DNA of 64,000 nt from Cryomorphaceae bacterium (GTDB lineage: Bacteria > Bacteroidota > Bacteroidia > Flavobacteriales_D > Cryomorphaceae), in NCBI GenBank assembly GCA_003565555.1, contig PXBH01000159.1:1-64000 (forward strand), read 5' to 3'. A model generated the notes under the pieces. That model ran no database searches, had not been told where the DNA came from, and saw only the letters and a program-made list of their open reading frames with translations. Position 1 is the stretch's first letter, and the number at the start of each line of letters is the position of its first letter. A program made the translations under genes and the position numbers. Below are positions 19,332 through 28,858 of the stretch, piece by piece.

Positions 19332-22300
19332 ATGCCTCAAAAATTTACTTCGTTCCTTCGCTGCGGATTGGCTTCAGGCCTTCTGCTTTTTTCCGCACCT
19401 GCCGCTGATGCGCAGCCGCCTGACGGGCAGTCTGTGGCTGAATACTGGAACCACGCTACCGTATTGGCCATCAGCCGTGATTTTGCGCGCCCTACCGTGC
19501 ACGCCCGCAACCTCTTTCACACGACCATTGCCATGTACGATGCCTGGGCGGCTTACGACCACGCCGCAGAGCCGTACCTCTTGGGGCGCACATTGGGCGC
19601 TTACACCTCGCCCTACAACGGCGTGGCTATCCCCTCAGATGCCTCTGATGTAGAAGCCGCGCGAGAGGAGGCCATAAGTTTTGCAGTGTACAGATTGCTC
19701 AGGCACCGATTCCTGAACTCGCCCGGATCCTTTCTCACCCTTGCCGATGTGAATCAGCGCATGGATCAGCTGGGATACAACCGGATGAACACATCAACCG
19801 ACTATGTAAACGGCGGCCCTGCGGAACTCGGCAACTACATCGCGCAGCAGATCATCAACTTTGGTTTTACCGACGGCTCCAATGAGTCAGCAGACTATGC
19901 CAATACCCTGTACGAGCCTGTCAATCCGAATATTCTCCCTGAAGAACCCGGTACAGGAGGTATTGAAGACCCCAACCGCTGGCAGGCCATCTCCCTTTCC
20001 GTATCCATCGATCAATCCGGAAATGTGGTGTCTGACCCTCCCTTTCTTTCTCCGGAGTGGGGAAATGTTCTCCCGTTTTCCATGAATGATGATGACATCA
20101 CCGTGCGCGAGCGCGACGGAATTAACTGGAACGTATATAAGGACCCCGGCTACCCCTCGCTACTCGATACCACCGATGCTTCGGGTTTGGAATCGCTCTG
20201 GAAGTGGAATTTCATCATGGTATCGGTTTGGCAGAGCCACTTAGATCCCGATGATGAAACTGTGATCGACGCTTCTCCGGCTTCAATCGGAAACAATACG
20301 GTATATCCCGAGAATTTTGAGGACTACCATACCTTCTACGATTTCTTCGACGGAGGCACGGCTGACCCCGGGCACGAGATCAATCCCGTTACGGGCGCCC
20401 CCTACGAACCTCAGACGGTCAAACTGGGGGATTACGGCAGAATCGTGGCTGAATTTTGGGCCGACGGACCGAGCTCGGCAACCCCTCCGGGCCACTGGTT
20501 TGAAATCTACAACGAGATACGCCACCACCCGATGTGGGAAAACAAATGGATGGGCGAAGGTCCCGAACTCAATGCGCTCGAATACGACGTGAAGGCATAC
20601 TTCACCCTCGGGGGTGCCATGCACGATGCCGCTGTGGCTGCCTGGAGTATTAAAGGCTACTACGACTATGTGCGGCCGGTATCCGCCATTCGCTTTATGT
20701 GTGAGAAAGGGCAATGCAGTGACCCGAGTGCGCCCAACTTCCACCCCGCCGGGGTTCCGATTGTGCCCGGATATGTAGAGCAGGTGGAAGCGGGCGATCC
20801 GCTGGCGGGGCCCGACGGTGAGCACATCGGCAAAATCAAACTCTACACTTGGCGCGGCCCGGATTACATCGCAGACCCCGAGCAGGATTATGCCGGGGTG
20901 GGATGGATTCTCGGCGAAAATTGGTGGCCCTACCAGCGACCGTCTTTTGTGACTCCGCCGTTCGCAGGATATGTATCCGGACATTCGACCTACTCCCGTA
21001 CCGCGGCCGAAGTCTTCACCCTGATGACGGGCTCGGAGTTTTTTCCCGGGGGGATGAGCAATTTTGAGGCCGCGCAGAATGAATTTCTGGAATTCGAAAT
21101 CGGACCAAGCGAAACGCTTTACCTTCAATGGGCTACGTACAGAGATGCTTCAGACCAGTGCAGCCTCTCGCGTATCTGGGGCGGAATCCATCCCGCCATC
21201 GATGACATCCCCGGAAGGCTGATCGGGATGGAACTCGGCCCGCAGGCTTTCAACCATGCCAACGACATCTTCAACTCCGACCGCCCCGTGGTAAATGCTG
21301 TTACTTCCACTAAACCCATGGTGAATATTGAAGATATCGGAACGGAATTTTCGGTTTCCATCTCTTACGACCGCGACATGAACACCCAAGTGACCCCGCT
21401 GGTCGCCTTCCTCGTGGAGGATCCGCTGATTCAAAATGCCTTATCGGTGACGGACGTGGGGTGGATCAGTGACGATACCTACCAAATCAGCTATCTGGTC
21501 GAAGAAACAGAAACCGAACTGAAGGACGTGTTTATGCGCATCCGTTCCGCACTCGATCAGAACAACCGTTTCCAGAATGTATACCTGAAGGACCGCCCGT
21601 TCATCATTGATACAAAGCGCCCGGAAATGCTGTCTGCAACAGCAAATACTGCTCTTCTGAATGCATCCCACACGGAAACAGGAATCGTATTGACGCTGAC
21701 TTTCAATGAGCCTTGTCAAACCGACGCAGCACCGGAAATCAGTTTGCTCTCCGAGGAAGATCTCTCCGGCACCTTGGTTCTCAATACGGCTGCGAGCGGA
21801 TGGATCAGCGAAACCACGTATGAGGCACACTATTCCCTGACCGACAACAATGAAGAAATATTCGGAATCGGCGTTGAAATCGGCGGTGTACATGATCTCG
21901 CGGGAAATGAGATGATGCTCACCTCAAGCGAAGAATTGTTCGACATTGACACACGCAATCCGGAACTCCTCGAACTCACCCCGAGCGCCGAGATACTGAA
22001 TACATCGAGTGTAGGAAGCGGTGCGCTCACCCTTACCGCGGTGTTCGACAAGCCGATGAACCAAAGCTTGTCTCCTCAGTTCGGATTTCCGGAAGGGGTA
22101 AGCGATGTACTGGTGCTCAACACCTTTCAGACAGGATGGGCAGATCCCTTCACCTTCACCGCTACCTACAACCAAAACGATGCGGTAACGGAAATTTTTG
22201 ACATTCAAGCCGAACTTATCTCCTTTTTCGATATGAGCGGCAATCCGCCCTCGACGGTCGAAATGCCCGATGTATTCTCTGTCGATACCCGACGACCCGA

Positions 22301-23264
22301 AGTAGAATCGCTGAGCCCGCAATCCGCCGTGATCGCCGATATCGACGCGGAAGCCGGAACGTGGACTGCCGAAATTACATTTGATGAAGCCATGGACGGC
22401 GATCAGCTCCTGCTCGTGCAGCTCCAAGGCGCAGAGGGCATCAGCCCCTCCTTGACCTACAATCCCTTTCTCAGCGATTGGATCGACGAAGTAACCTACG
22501 CGGCGGTTTTCAACGTGACCGATCAAAACACAGAAATTGAAGGGATTACCTTGGCCGTTTCTTTCGGGAAAGACCTGGCCGGAAATGACCAAGTTCCCCA
22601 CAGCCAAACGGACTACATCGACATCGACACGCGAAATCCGGAGGTGAGTGTATTGCTGGCCAACGTGTACACGGTGACCGAAACGCAGGCGGGTCAAGGC
22701 GGATTTTCACTGTTGGTGCTCTTCGACGAGGCGATGAATACCGATGAGTCACCGGTCTACAGCTTTGGCGCTGAGGAAAGCGGTCTCGCTGAAATCTTGG
22801 CACCGAACGCCGAAATGTCATCCTGGGAGAACAGCTTTACCTACCACGGATTTTACGATGTAACCGCCCAAGCTGACGCCAACATTCCCGATGTGGAAGT
22901 CGCGCTCAGCAATGCCTTCGACCTGGCGGGAAATGCGGCCGTGCCCGCGGTTATGCCGAACTTCTTCAGTGTGGAAATGGGATCTCTGAGTGCGGATGCC
23001 TTGCCGGCTCTCGGAGGTATAGCTCTCTACCCCAATCCTGTAGCTCAGGGAGATGTGCTGCGCCTGTCGACAAAAGATGACATCGGAACGGCGACCTTCA
23101 GTCTTTTAGACATGCAGGGCAAGCTGCTGATGCAAAAAGTGATCCCTCATTTGTACGAGGGCGAACACTACATCACCCCGCCGAAACTCGCACCCGGCGT
23201 GTATTTCGGCAATCTCACTTCTGCCGAAGGCAATGTGACTTTCAAATTGGTTTCAACAAATTAA
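19332..23264 (+). CDS. T9SS-exported vanadium-dependent haloperoxidase-like protein with Ig-like repeats
   Basis: A 1310-residue exported enzyme. After a signal peptide (ending ADAQ) comes an all-helical vanadium haloperoxidase / PAP2 domain to about residue 645. All three signature motifs are present: Lys441 with Arg448-Pro449 (KGYYDYVRP), Ser549-Gly550-His551 (GYVSGHST) and Arg614 with His620 and Asp624 (SRIWGGIHPAIDD). These residues bind vanadate or phosphate, and His551 and His620 are the expected catalytic and vanadate-coordinating histidines. It may oxidise halides with peroxide or act as a phosphatase; sequence alone cannot decide. Residues about 655-1215 hold about five Ig-like units separated by DTR.PE motifs. 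The last 85 residues are a type A sorting domain (LYPNPVAQGDVLRL). It forms an operon with the next gene, 2 bp apart. Confidence 0.9.
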   Translation: MPQKFTSFLRCGLASGLLLFSAPAADAQPPDGQSVAEYWNHATVLAISRDFARPTVHARNLFHTTIAMYDAWAAYDHAAEPYLLGRTLGAYTSPYNGVAIPSDASDVEAAREEAISFAVYRLLRHRFLNSPGSFLTLADVNQRMDQLGYNRMNTSTDYVNGGPAELGNYIAQQIINFGFTDGSNESADYANTLYEPVNPNILPEEPGTGGIEDPNRWQAISLSVSIDQSGNVVSDPPFLSPEWGNVLPFSMNDDDITVRERDGINWNVYKDPGYPSLLDTTDASGLESLWKWNFIMVSVWQSHLDPDDETVIDASPASIGNNTVYPENFEDYHTFYDFFDGGTADPGHEINPVTGAPYEPQTVKLGDYGRIVAEFWADGPSSATPPGHWFEIYNEIRHHPMWENKWMGEGPELNALEYDVKAYFTLGGAMHDAAVAAWSIKGYYDYVRPVSAIRFMCEKGQCSDPSAPNFHPAGVPIVPGYVEQVEAGDPLAGPDGEHIGKIKLYTWRGPDYIADPEQDYAGVGWILGENWWPYQRPSFVTPPFAGYVSGHSTYSRTAAEVFTLMTGSEFFPGGMSNFEAAQNEFLEFEIGPSETLYLQWATYRDASDQCSLSRIWGGIHPAIDDIPGRLIGMELGPQAFNHANDIFNSDRPVVNAVTSTKPMVNIEDIGTEFSVSISYDRDMNTQVTPLVAFLVEDPLIQNALSVTDVGWISDDTYQISYLVEETETELKDVFMRIRSALDQNNRFQNVYLKDRPFIIDTKRPEMLSATANTALLNASHTETGIVLTLTFNEPCQTDAAPEISLLSEEDLSGTLVLNTAASGWISETTYEAHYSLTDNNEEIFGIGVEIGGVHDLAGNEMMLTSSEELFDIDTRNPELLELTPSAEILNTSSVGSGALTLTAVFDKPMNQSLSPQFGFPEGVSDVLVLNTFQTGWADPFTFTATYNQNDAVTEIFDIQAELISFFDMSGNPPSTVEMPDVFSVDTRRPEVESLSPQSAVIADIDAEAGTWTAEITFDEAMDGDQLLLVQLQGAEGISPSLTYNPFLSDWIDEVTYAAVFNVTDQNTEIEGITLAVSFGKDLAGNDQVPHSQTDYIDIDTRNPEVSVLLANVYTVTETQAGQGGFSLLVLFDEAMNTDESPVYSFGAEESGLAEILAPNAEMSSWENSFTYHGFYDVTAQADANIPDVEVALSNAFDLAGNAAVPAVMPNFFSVEMGSLSADALPALGGIALYPNPVAQGDVLRLSTKDDIGTATFSLLDMQGKLLMQKVIPHLYEGEHYITPPKLAPGVYFGNLTSAEGNVTFKLVSTN

Positions 23265-23266
23265 AG

Positions 23267-25738
23267 ATGAGTCCCCTGCTTGCATTTGCGCGCTTATGCC
23301 GAATTCTGATCGGCTATTCGATAATCGAAGTAGCGACAAATGCAGGCAGGGCTTTCTTTTTTCTGCCGGCGGCGGCGGCATGCATGTATTTCGGCAGCTC
23401 AGTGTATGCGCAGTCCTTCACCAATGTAGCCGGAGAACACGGCATTTCCGCAATTCCCGGCAGTTTCAACTTCGGAAGCGGACTGAGTTTTTACGATTTT
23501 GACAAAGACGGATACGACGACCTGAGCTTTACCATGACAAATGACAGCCTACGCTTCTACCGAAGCACGGGTACGGGCTTTGAAATGCTCTCGTCATTTG
23601 CTTACGGTGCAGGTGAAACGAAGTCTGTACTCTGGGCCGATTACGACAATGACGGAGATGCCGACCTTTTCATCACGGTCAATGAAGGGCGCCATATGCT
23701 CCTGCAAAACGACGGGAACTTCAATTTCACCGATGTCTCTCTCGAGGCCGGACTGGTGGCGGAAAATGAACGCTTCTACGGGGCATCCTTCGGCGACTAT
23801 GACTGCGACGGCTACCTCGACATATACGTATGCGTGTACGCCTTCACGCCCGGCCCGCTGCCCGCGCTTACCACCAACAGGCTTTACCGCAACAACGGCG
23901 ACGGCACCTTTACCGACGTGACGGATGATGCGGGTGTGGGCGACGGGATCAGGCTTTCATTCCAAAGTGTTTGGATGGATTACGACAACGACGGCTGGCC
24001 CGATCTCTTCGTGATCAACGATCGTTTTTATGCCAATTCCCTGTACAAAAACAACGGAGACGGCACCTTCACCGATGTCTCGGAAGCAGCGGGGATCAAA
24101 TTTGCCGGCCAAGATCCGATGACCGCCACGGTAGGCGATTTTAACAACAACGGCTACCTCGACATCTACATGACCAATACCGGCGTGCCGGGAAAGCTGC
24201 CGAAACTTCTGGTCAATAACGGCGACGGCACCTTTACGGAATCCGCCGAGGAATACGGAGTGACTTTCAACCACTGGTCTTGGGGCGCCGTATGGGCGGA
24301 TTTTGATAATGACGGGTACCAAGACCTTTACGCAACCACCGCAAATCCCGGTCCGCTCACAGCGCCGGTAGCTAATCAGGTCTTCGTGAACAATTACGGG
24401 AGCTTTTTCACTTCGGGCAGTTCCCTTTTTCAGGGAAACCACATCGCGCTCAGCCATGCCGTGGCAAAGGGCGACTTCAAAGGGAACGGACGCTGCGATT
24501 TGGCTGTGCTCAATGAAGATTCCTCGGACGTTTTTCTCTGGGAAAATGAATACGCCGTAAATAATTTTATCAAAATCACCCCGCAGGGAACGGCCTCAAA
24601 CAAAGACGCTATAGGAACCAAGATTGAGGTTTTCACGGGAGAGACCGTGCAGATGCATTATACCATGTGCGGGGAGAATTATCTCTCGCAAAACTCTCAG
24701 CACCATATTTTCGGTTTGGGCCCTTCGGAGATGATAGACTCTGTTGCGGTGACTTACCTGAGCGGACATCGGGATACTTATATCCAACCGGCAATCAATA
24801 CACACCACTACTTCACCGAAGGTGATACTTATGCTACGGGGCTGTCCCTGAGCGGCCACTACGCAATTTGTGAAGGCGACAGCCTAACCGCCCAGGCCGG
24901 GAATCATTTTCAGTATGCATGGTCTACAGGCGATACAATACCGCAAATCACCGTAAACTCTCCCGGCACCTACACGCTTACGGCAACCAATGTGCATGGT
25001 GTTCAGTCCGTTGACTCCTTCTCCGTCTCCGTTCATCCCCTGCCCGAAATTCTGCAGTCTGTCCAAAACGCCACCTGCGCCGGCAGCGAGGACGGCTCGG
25101 CAGAACTGATCAACCTATCAGGTCCTGCTCCGCAAACCGTGGTATGGAGCCACGGCGCATTCGGCCCTTCACTTTCCGGACTCGCTGCGGGCTCCTTTGC
25201 TTACATCTACACGGATGTAAACGGCTGCACGGCGGAAGGCACGGTAAATGTCGGGGCGCCGCCTCCGCTCGCGGCTGAGGTATTTGTATCCCCGAATTCC
25301 GAAGGTGGCGGTACCGTTTTGCTACTGGTGAGCGGCGGCGTGGCGCCTTATGAAGTTACCGCATCCGGTGCAGATGTGCAGGGATTCGCCTTTGAGGTTT
25401 CCGCCCCGGGGAGTTACACGGTTTTGATCACCGATGCGAACGGATGTACAAAAGAAGTGACTGCGGAAGTGCAGACTCTTTCATACCGCACGAGAGCAAT
25501 AGAGGCCGGTTTTCGACTTTTTCCGAATCCCGCCACAGACCATGTTCGATTCATGTTCGATCTCCCCCTCGAGGGTGCCGTACTCACCATGACGGATATT
25601 CTGGGGAAAACCATTGTCCGTGAAAGGCTGAACGGACTTGAACACCGATTAAATCTGGGTGGTATCCCAAAAGGCACGTATATGCTGTCTTTAGAAAATA
25701 AGGGGCGCATTCAGGCAAGTAAACTCATTGTCGAATGA
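23267..25738 (+). CDS. T9SS-exported CRTAC1-family VCBS/ASPIC-UnbV protein with SprB-like repeat
   Basis: An 823-residue exported protein. A long N-region precedes the signal core (FFFLPAAAACMYFGSSVYAQ, about residues 30-49). Residues about 60-420 carry six or seven FG-GAP/VCBS blades with calcium-binding loops (DFDKDGYDD, DYDNDGDADLF, DYDCDGYLDIY, DYDNDGWPDLF, DFDNDGYQDLY), predicting a beta-propeller. Residues about 445-510 form the ASPIC/UnbV domain (IGTKIEVFTGETVQMHYTM). An Ig-like segment and an SprB-like repeat (about 600-665, ATCAGSEDGSAELI) follow, and the C-terminus is a type A sorting domain (FRLFPNPATDHVRFMF). It is a likely surface adhesin or binding protein. Its start is 2 nt after the haloperoxidase-like stop, so the two are co-expressed. 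Confidence 0.85.
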   Translation: MSPLLAFARLCRILIGYSIIEVATNAGRAFFFLPAAAACMYFGSSVYAQSFTNVAGEHGISAIPGSFNFGSGLSFYDFDKDGYDDLSFTMTNDSLRFYRSTGTGFEMLSSFAYGAGETKSVLWADYDNDGDADLFITVNEGRHMLLQNDGNFNFTDVSLEAGLVAENERFYGASFGDYDCDGYLDIYVCVYAFTPGPLPALTTNRLYRNNGDGTFTDVTDDAGVGDGIRLSFQSVWMDYDNDGWPDLFVINDRFYANSLYKNNGDGTFTDVSEAAGIKFAGQDPMTATVGDFNNNGYLDIYMTNTGVPGKLPKLLVNNGDGTFTESAEEYGVTFNHWSWGAVWADFDNDGYQDLYATTANPGPLTAPVANQVFVNNYGSFFTSGSSLFQGNHIALSHAVAKGDFKGNGRCDLAVLNEDSSDVFLWENEYAVNNFIKITPQGTASNKDAIGTKIEVFTGETVQMHYTMCGENYLSQNSQHHIFGLGPSEMIDSVAVTYLSGHRDTYIQPAINTHHYFTEGDTYATGLSLSGHYAICEGDSLTAQAGNHFQYAWSTGDTIPQITVNSPGTYTLTATNVHGVQSVDSFSVSVHPLPEILQSVQNATCAGSEDGSAELINLSGPAPQTVVWSHGAFGPSLSGLAAGSFAYIYTDVNGCTAEGTVNVGAPPPLAAEVFVSPNSEGGGTVLLLVSGGVAPYEVTASGADVQGFAFEVSAPGSYTVLITDANGCTKEVTAEVQTLSYRTRAIEAGFRLFPNPATDHVRFMFDLPLEGAVLTMTDILGKTIVRERLNGLEHRLNLGGIPKGTYMLSLENKGRIQASKLIVE

Positions 25739-25951
25739 AATGTAAAACTGCCGAAGCCATCGATCGCGCGTCCGGAAAAGATGCGATCAGCTGACGAAGC
25801 TTGACCGAAGACCGACGGCCCGAGTGTGAACAGGTATTCACCGCCTGACTGTCCGCAACCCTGCTACCCTGACGCCCCGAAAATGCCCTTCACGGGGGAA
25901 GAATTCCACGCAGTGATTCCCTGCTTCTTTCGGGGAGCGCCTGCAATACCG

Positions 25952-25959
25952 TATCTTTG
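25952..25959 (+). promoter_or_regulatory. -7 promoter element (TATCTTTG) for the M3 peptidase
   Basis: Perfect TAnnTTTG, with a predicted leader of about 20 nt to the ATG at 25985. Confidence 0.55.
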
Positions 25960-25984
25960 CTGAAGCCCTTTCAAATTTACTCGG

Positions 25985-28123
25985 ATGAAATTTCCCTGTT
26001 TCGCTGCAGCTGTGCTTTTTTTGGCCTCCTGCGCACCTGATAAAAGCACCCCTGAAAACATTCTCATGACAAACCCCCTGACCGCCGACTTCGAGGCCCC
26101 CTTTGCCGTTCCCCCTTTCGGGAAAATCAAAACCGAGCACTTCCTGCCCGCCGTGAAAGCTTCGATCACCGAAAAGGAAGCGCAGATCGACGAAATTGTC
26201 ACAGAAGCAGATGCCCCCTCTTTCGCCAATACGGTTTTGGCTTTGGAGGAATCCGGCCGTAATTTGGAAAGAGCGAGCGGTATCTTTTCAAACCTGAACA
26301 GCGCACATACCAACGACGAAATGCAAAAATTGGCGCGCGAGATATCGCCGATGCTCTCGGCCCATCGCGACAATGTGCTGCTCAATGATATGCTATTTGA
26401 ACGACTCAAGGCCGTTTATGACCGGCGCGATAAACTCGGTCTCAACGATGAGGAGAAAGCCCTTCTCGAAGACAAATACAAAACCTTCACACGAAGCGGC
26501 GCCCTTCTGAACAGTGAAGACAAAGCACGTCTCCGCGAAATCAATGCCCGCCTTTCCCTGCTCACCACAGATTTCGGTCAAAATGTGCTGGCCGAAACGA
26601 ATAATTTCCGGCTTTTTATCGAAGATGAAGGGAACCTCAAAGGCTTATCGACCGCTTACAAGAAAGCCGCGGCGGAAAAGGCGGCGGATAAAGGTCGGGA
26701 AGGTACATTTCTCATCACCCTCGACAATCCTTCGGTGATGCCCTTCCTGCAATCTGCGGACAACCGCGCCCTGAGAAAAAAGGTCTGGGAGGCCTATGTG
26801 AACCGCGGAAACAACGGCAATGCTGAGGACAACAACGAAATCATCGCCGAAATTACCCAACTGCGGGCCGAGCGCGCCGCCTTGCTCGGATATGCCGATC
26901 ACGCCGCCTACGTTCTGGAAGAGAGTATGGCAGGCAGCACCTCACGTGTAGATGAACTCACGGAGCAAATATGGGCGCCCGCATTGCGCTCAGCGAAGGC
27001 CGAAGCGAAACAGTTTTCCGAAATGATCGAAGCTTCGGGCGATACCTTCGCGCTCATGCCGTGGGATTGGCGTTATTGCGAATCCAAACTGCGACGCGAG
27101 AAGTATTCACTGGATTCTGAAGCAGTTCGAGCTTATTTCAGTGCCGAAAATGTAGGTCAAGGCATTTTCGAAGTATGCCGCAGGCTCTACGGAATTACTT
27201 TTGAGGAAATCCGGGACGTGCCCGTGTACCACGAAGATGTAACCGCTTATGAGGTAAAAGAAGCCGACGGAGCGCATATCGGTGTACTTTTTGTCGATCT
27301 GTACGCACGGCCGTCCAAGCGCGGCGGTGCCTGGATGACCTCCTACCGCAAGCAGGAAAAAGTTGATGAAAATCGCATCGCACCCCTGATTTCTATCGTG
27401 TGCAACTTCACACCGCCGAGCGGAGATGAGCCTTCCCTCCTTACTTTTGATGAAGTAACCACCTACTTCCACGAGTTCGGTCACGCCCTGCACGGTCTGC
27501 TGAGCGACGTAAGGTTTCGCAGCATGTCAGGCACTTCAGTGTACCGTGATTTTGTAGAACTCCCGTCGCAGGTGCTCGAAAATTGGGCTACGGCTCCCGA
27601 AGTGCTGAAAATATACGCCAAACACTACCGCACGGGAGAATCCATACCCGATGCACTGATCGAAAAGCTGGAGGCGAGCAGCACCTTCGGTGAAGGTTTT
27701 GCCACTACGGAATACATGGCATCCGTCATTCTCGATATGGCCTACCACACGAGAACTTCCGGCATCGACCTGAAGGCGGTCGACTTTGAAAAGGATGTAA
27801 TGCGAGAAGCGGGTCTTCCCGAAAGCATCGTGCCCCGTCACCGAAGCACCTACTTCAACCACATCTTTGCGGGCGGATACTCCTCCAATTACTACAGCTA
27901 CATCTGGTCTGCGGTGCTGGACGCCGATGCTTTCCGTGCATTTACGGAAACGGGCGACCTCTTCGATGCGGAAACTGCCCGCAGGTTTCGCAAGTACATT
28001 TTATCGAAAGGCGGAACAGAAGACCCCATGAAGCTCTACGTGAAATTCAGGGGTACGGAACCGGACATTGCCCCTTTGCTGGAAAGAAGAGGGCTTGCAG
28101 AATCCTCATCTTACGCGCAATAG
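25985..28123 (+). CDS. M3-family zinc metallopeptidase lipoprotein (dipeptidyl carboxypeptidase / oligopeptidase A type)
   Basis: A 712-residue zinc peptidase of family M3, which cleaves short peptides. The zinc motif is His496-Glu497-Phe-Gly-His500 in TYFHEFGHALHGLLSDV; the third ligand Glu should lie about 25 residues later, in the RDFVELPSQVLENWA segment. The N-terminus MKFPCFAAAVLFLASCAPDK is a lipoprotein signal with lipidated Cys near residue 16, so the enzyme is anchored in the envelope, probably facing the periplasm. The length and the FEAPFAVPPFGKIKTEHFLPA opening fit the Dcp/PrlC branch. It probably degrades peptides from secreted or imported proteins. The gene has its own promoter and is convergent with the K+ channel gene. 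Confidence 0.93.
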   Translation: MKFPCFAAAVLFLASCAPDKSTPENILMTNPLTADFEAPFAVPPFGKIKTEHFLPAVKASITEKEAQIDEIVTEADAPSFANTVLALEESGRNLERASGIFSNLNSAHTNDEMQKLAREISPMLSAHRDNVLLNDMLFERLKAVYDRRDKLGLNDEEKALLEDKYKTFTRSGALLNSEDKARLREINARLSLLTTDFGQNVLAETNNFRLFIEDEGNLKGLSTAYKKAAAEKAADKGREGTFLITLDNPSVMPFLQSADNRALRKKVWEAYVNRGNNGNAEDNNEIIAEITQLRAERAALLGYADHAAYVLEESMAGSTSRVDELTEQIWAPALRSAKAEAKQFSEMIEASGDTFALMPWDWRYCESKLRREKYSLDSEAVRAYFSAENVGQGIFEVCRRLYGITFEEIRDVPVYHEDVTAYEVKEADGAHIGVLFVDLYARPSKRGGAWMTSYRKQEKVDENRIAPLISIVCNFTPPSGDEPSLLTFDEVTTYFHEFGHALHGLLSDVRFRSMSGTSVYRDFVELPSQVLENWATAPEVLKIYAKHYRTGESIPDALIEKLEASSTFGEGFATTEYMASVILDMAYHTRTSGIDLKAVDFEKDVMREAGLPESIVPRHRSTYFNHIFAGGYSSNYYSYIWSAVLDADAFRAFTETGDLFDAETARRFRKYILSKGGTEDPMKLYVKFRGTEPDIAPLLERRGLAESSSYAQ

Positions 28124-28133
28124 TCCTCAGCGC

Positions 28134-28847
28134 TCACTCCGTGTCTTTATAGCTTTCCATGGTGTCATTAATGAAAGCCACGATGGTACCGAAAGCGAGC
28201 AGGCCCGTAAAAATCATCGTGGTTGCCGCGAGCTTGCCGTGATCGGTCACGGGATAATAATCCCCGTAGCCTACCGTAGTCACGGATATAAAAGTCCACC
28301 AGAGGGCGTCTTCCGCCGTCTGAATATTACCGACCTCTCGCTCGAAATACAAAGTGGCAATCGAGGAAAGAACCACCGTGAAGCAAATAAAGAGGACGAT
28401 CAATCCGTACAGTGATGATTTTTTATTGCTCCTGATGAAAAGAATCAGCACATGAACGGATTTAAAAACCCGAATTACCCGAAAAACACGGAAAAATCTG
28501 GCAAACCTGAATGCACCTACCATGGGTATCGAAGAGAGTAAATCCAACCAGCCGTAGGTGAAGAAGTACTTTACGCGGTTATCAGCCTCCCGGAGTTGAC
28601 GAAAGAAATCATAGAGAAAAACGGCGCAGAGTCCGAAATCGTAATAGTTGATCAAACGGTACACCTCCGAATCCTTCGGCATAAAAAAAGAAGAACTCAA
28701 CAAAATAATGCTGAAGACTGAAAGAGCGGCTACAATCAGTTTATAAATACTCAAAACAAAGGTTTTTCTGACAGCGAAATTAACAAACTCTGCAAACGAC
28801 TTAAGTTCGGGGCGAAATCCGTTTTTCCGGAAAACGGAATGACACAC
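28134..28847 (-). CDS. Voltage-gated-type potassium channel (ion transporter family)
   Basis: A 237-residue inner-membrane channel of the six-helix voltage-gated cation channel superfamily. The selectivity filter TTVGYGD follows the pore helix DALWWTFISV. A regular S4-like helix, GAFRFARFFRVFRVIRVFKSV, has Arg at every third position, so voltage sensing is plausible. S1 (KLIVAALSVFSIILL) and S2-S3 segments precede it, and S6 (MIFTGLLAFGTIVAFIND) ends the protein with almost no cytoplasmic tail. The open frame extends to 29066 but that part is antisense-frame sequence inside aat. GTG at 28847 is the first reasonable start; it lies 11 nt after the aat stop with AAAAGG just upstream. It is probably co-transcribed with aat. 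Confidence 0.88.
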   Translation of the reverse strand: MCHSVFRKNGFRPELKSFAEFVNFAVRKTFVLSIYKLIVAALSVFSIILLSSSFFMPKDSEVYRLINYYDFGLCAVFLYDFFRQLREADNRVKYFFTYGWLDLLSSIPMVGAFRFARFFRVFRVIRVFKSVHVLILFIRSNKKSSLYGLIVLFICFTVVLSSIATLYFEREVGNIQTAEDALWWTFISVTTVGYGDYYPVTDHGKLAATTMIFTGLLAFGTIVAFINDTMESYKDTE

Positions 28848-28858
28848 CTTGCCTTTTG

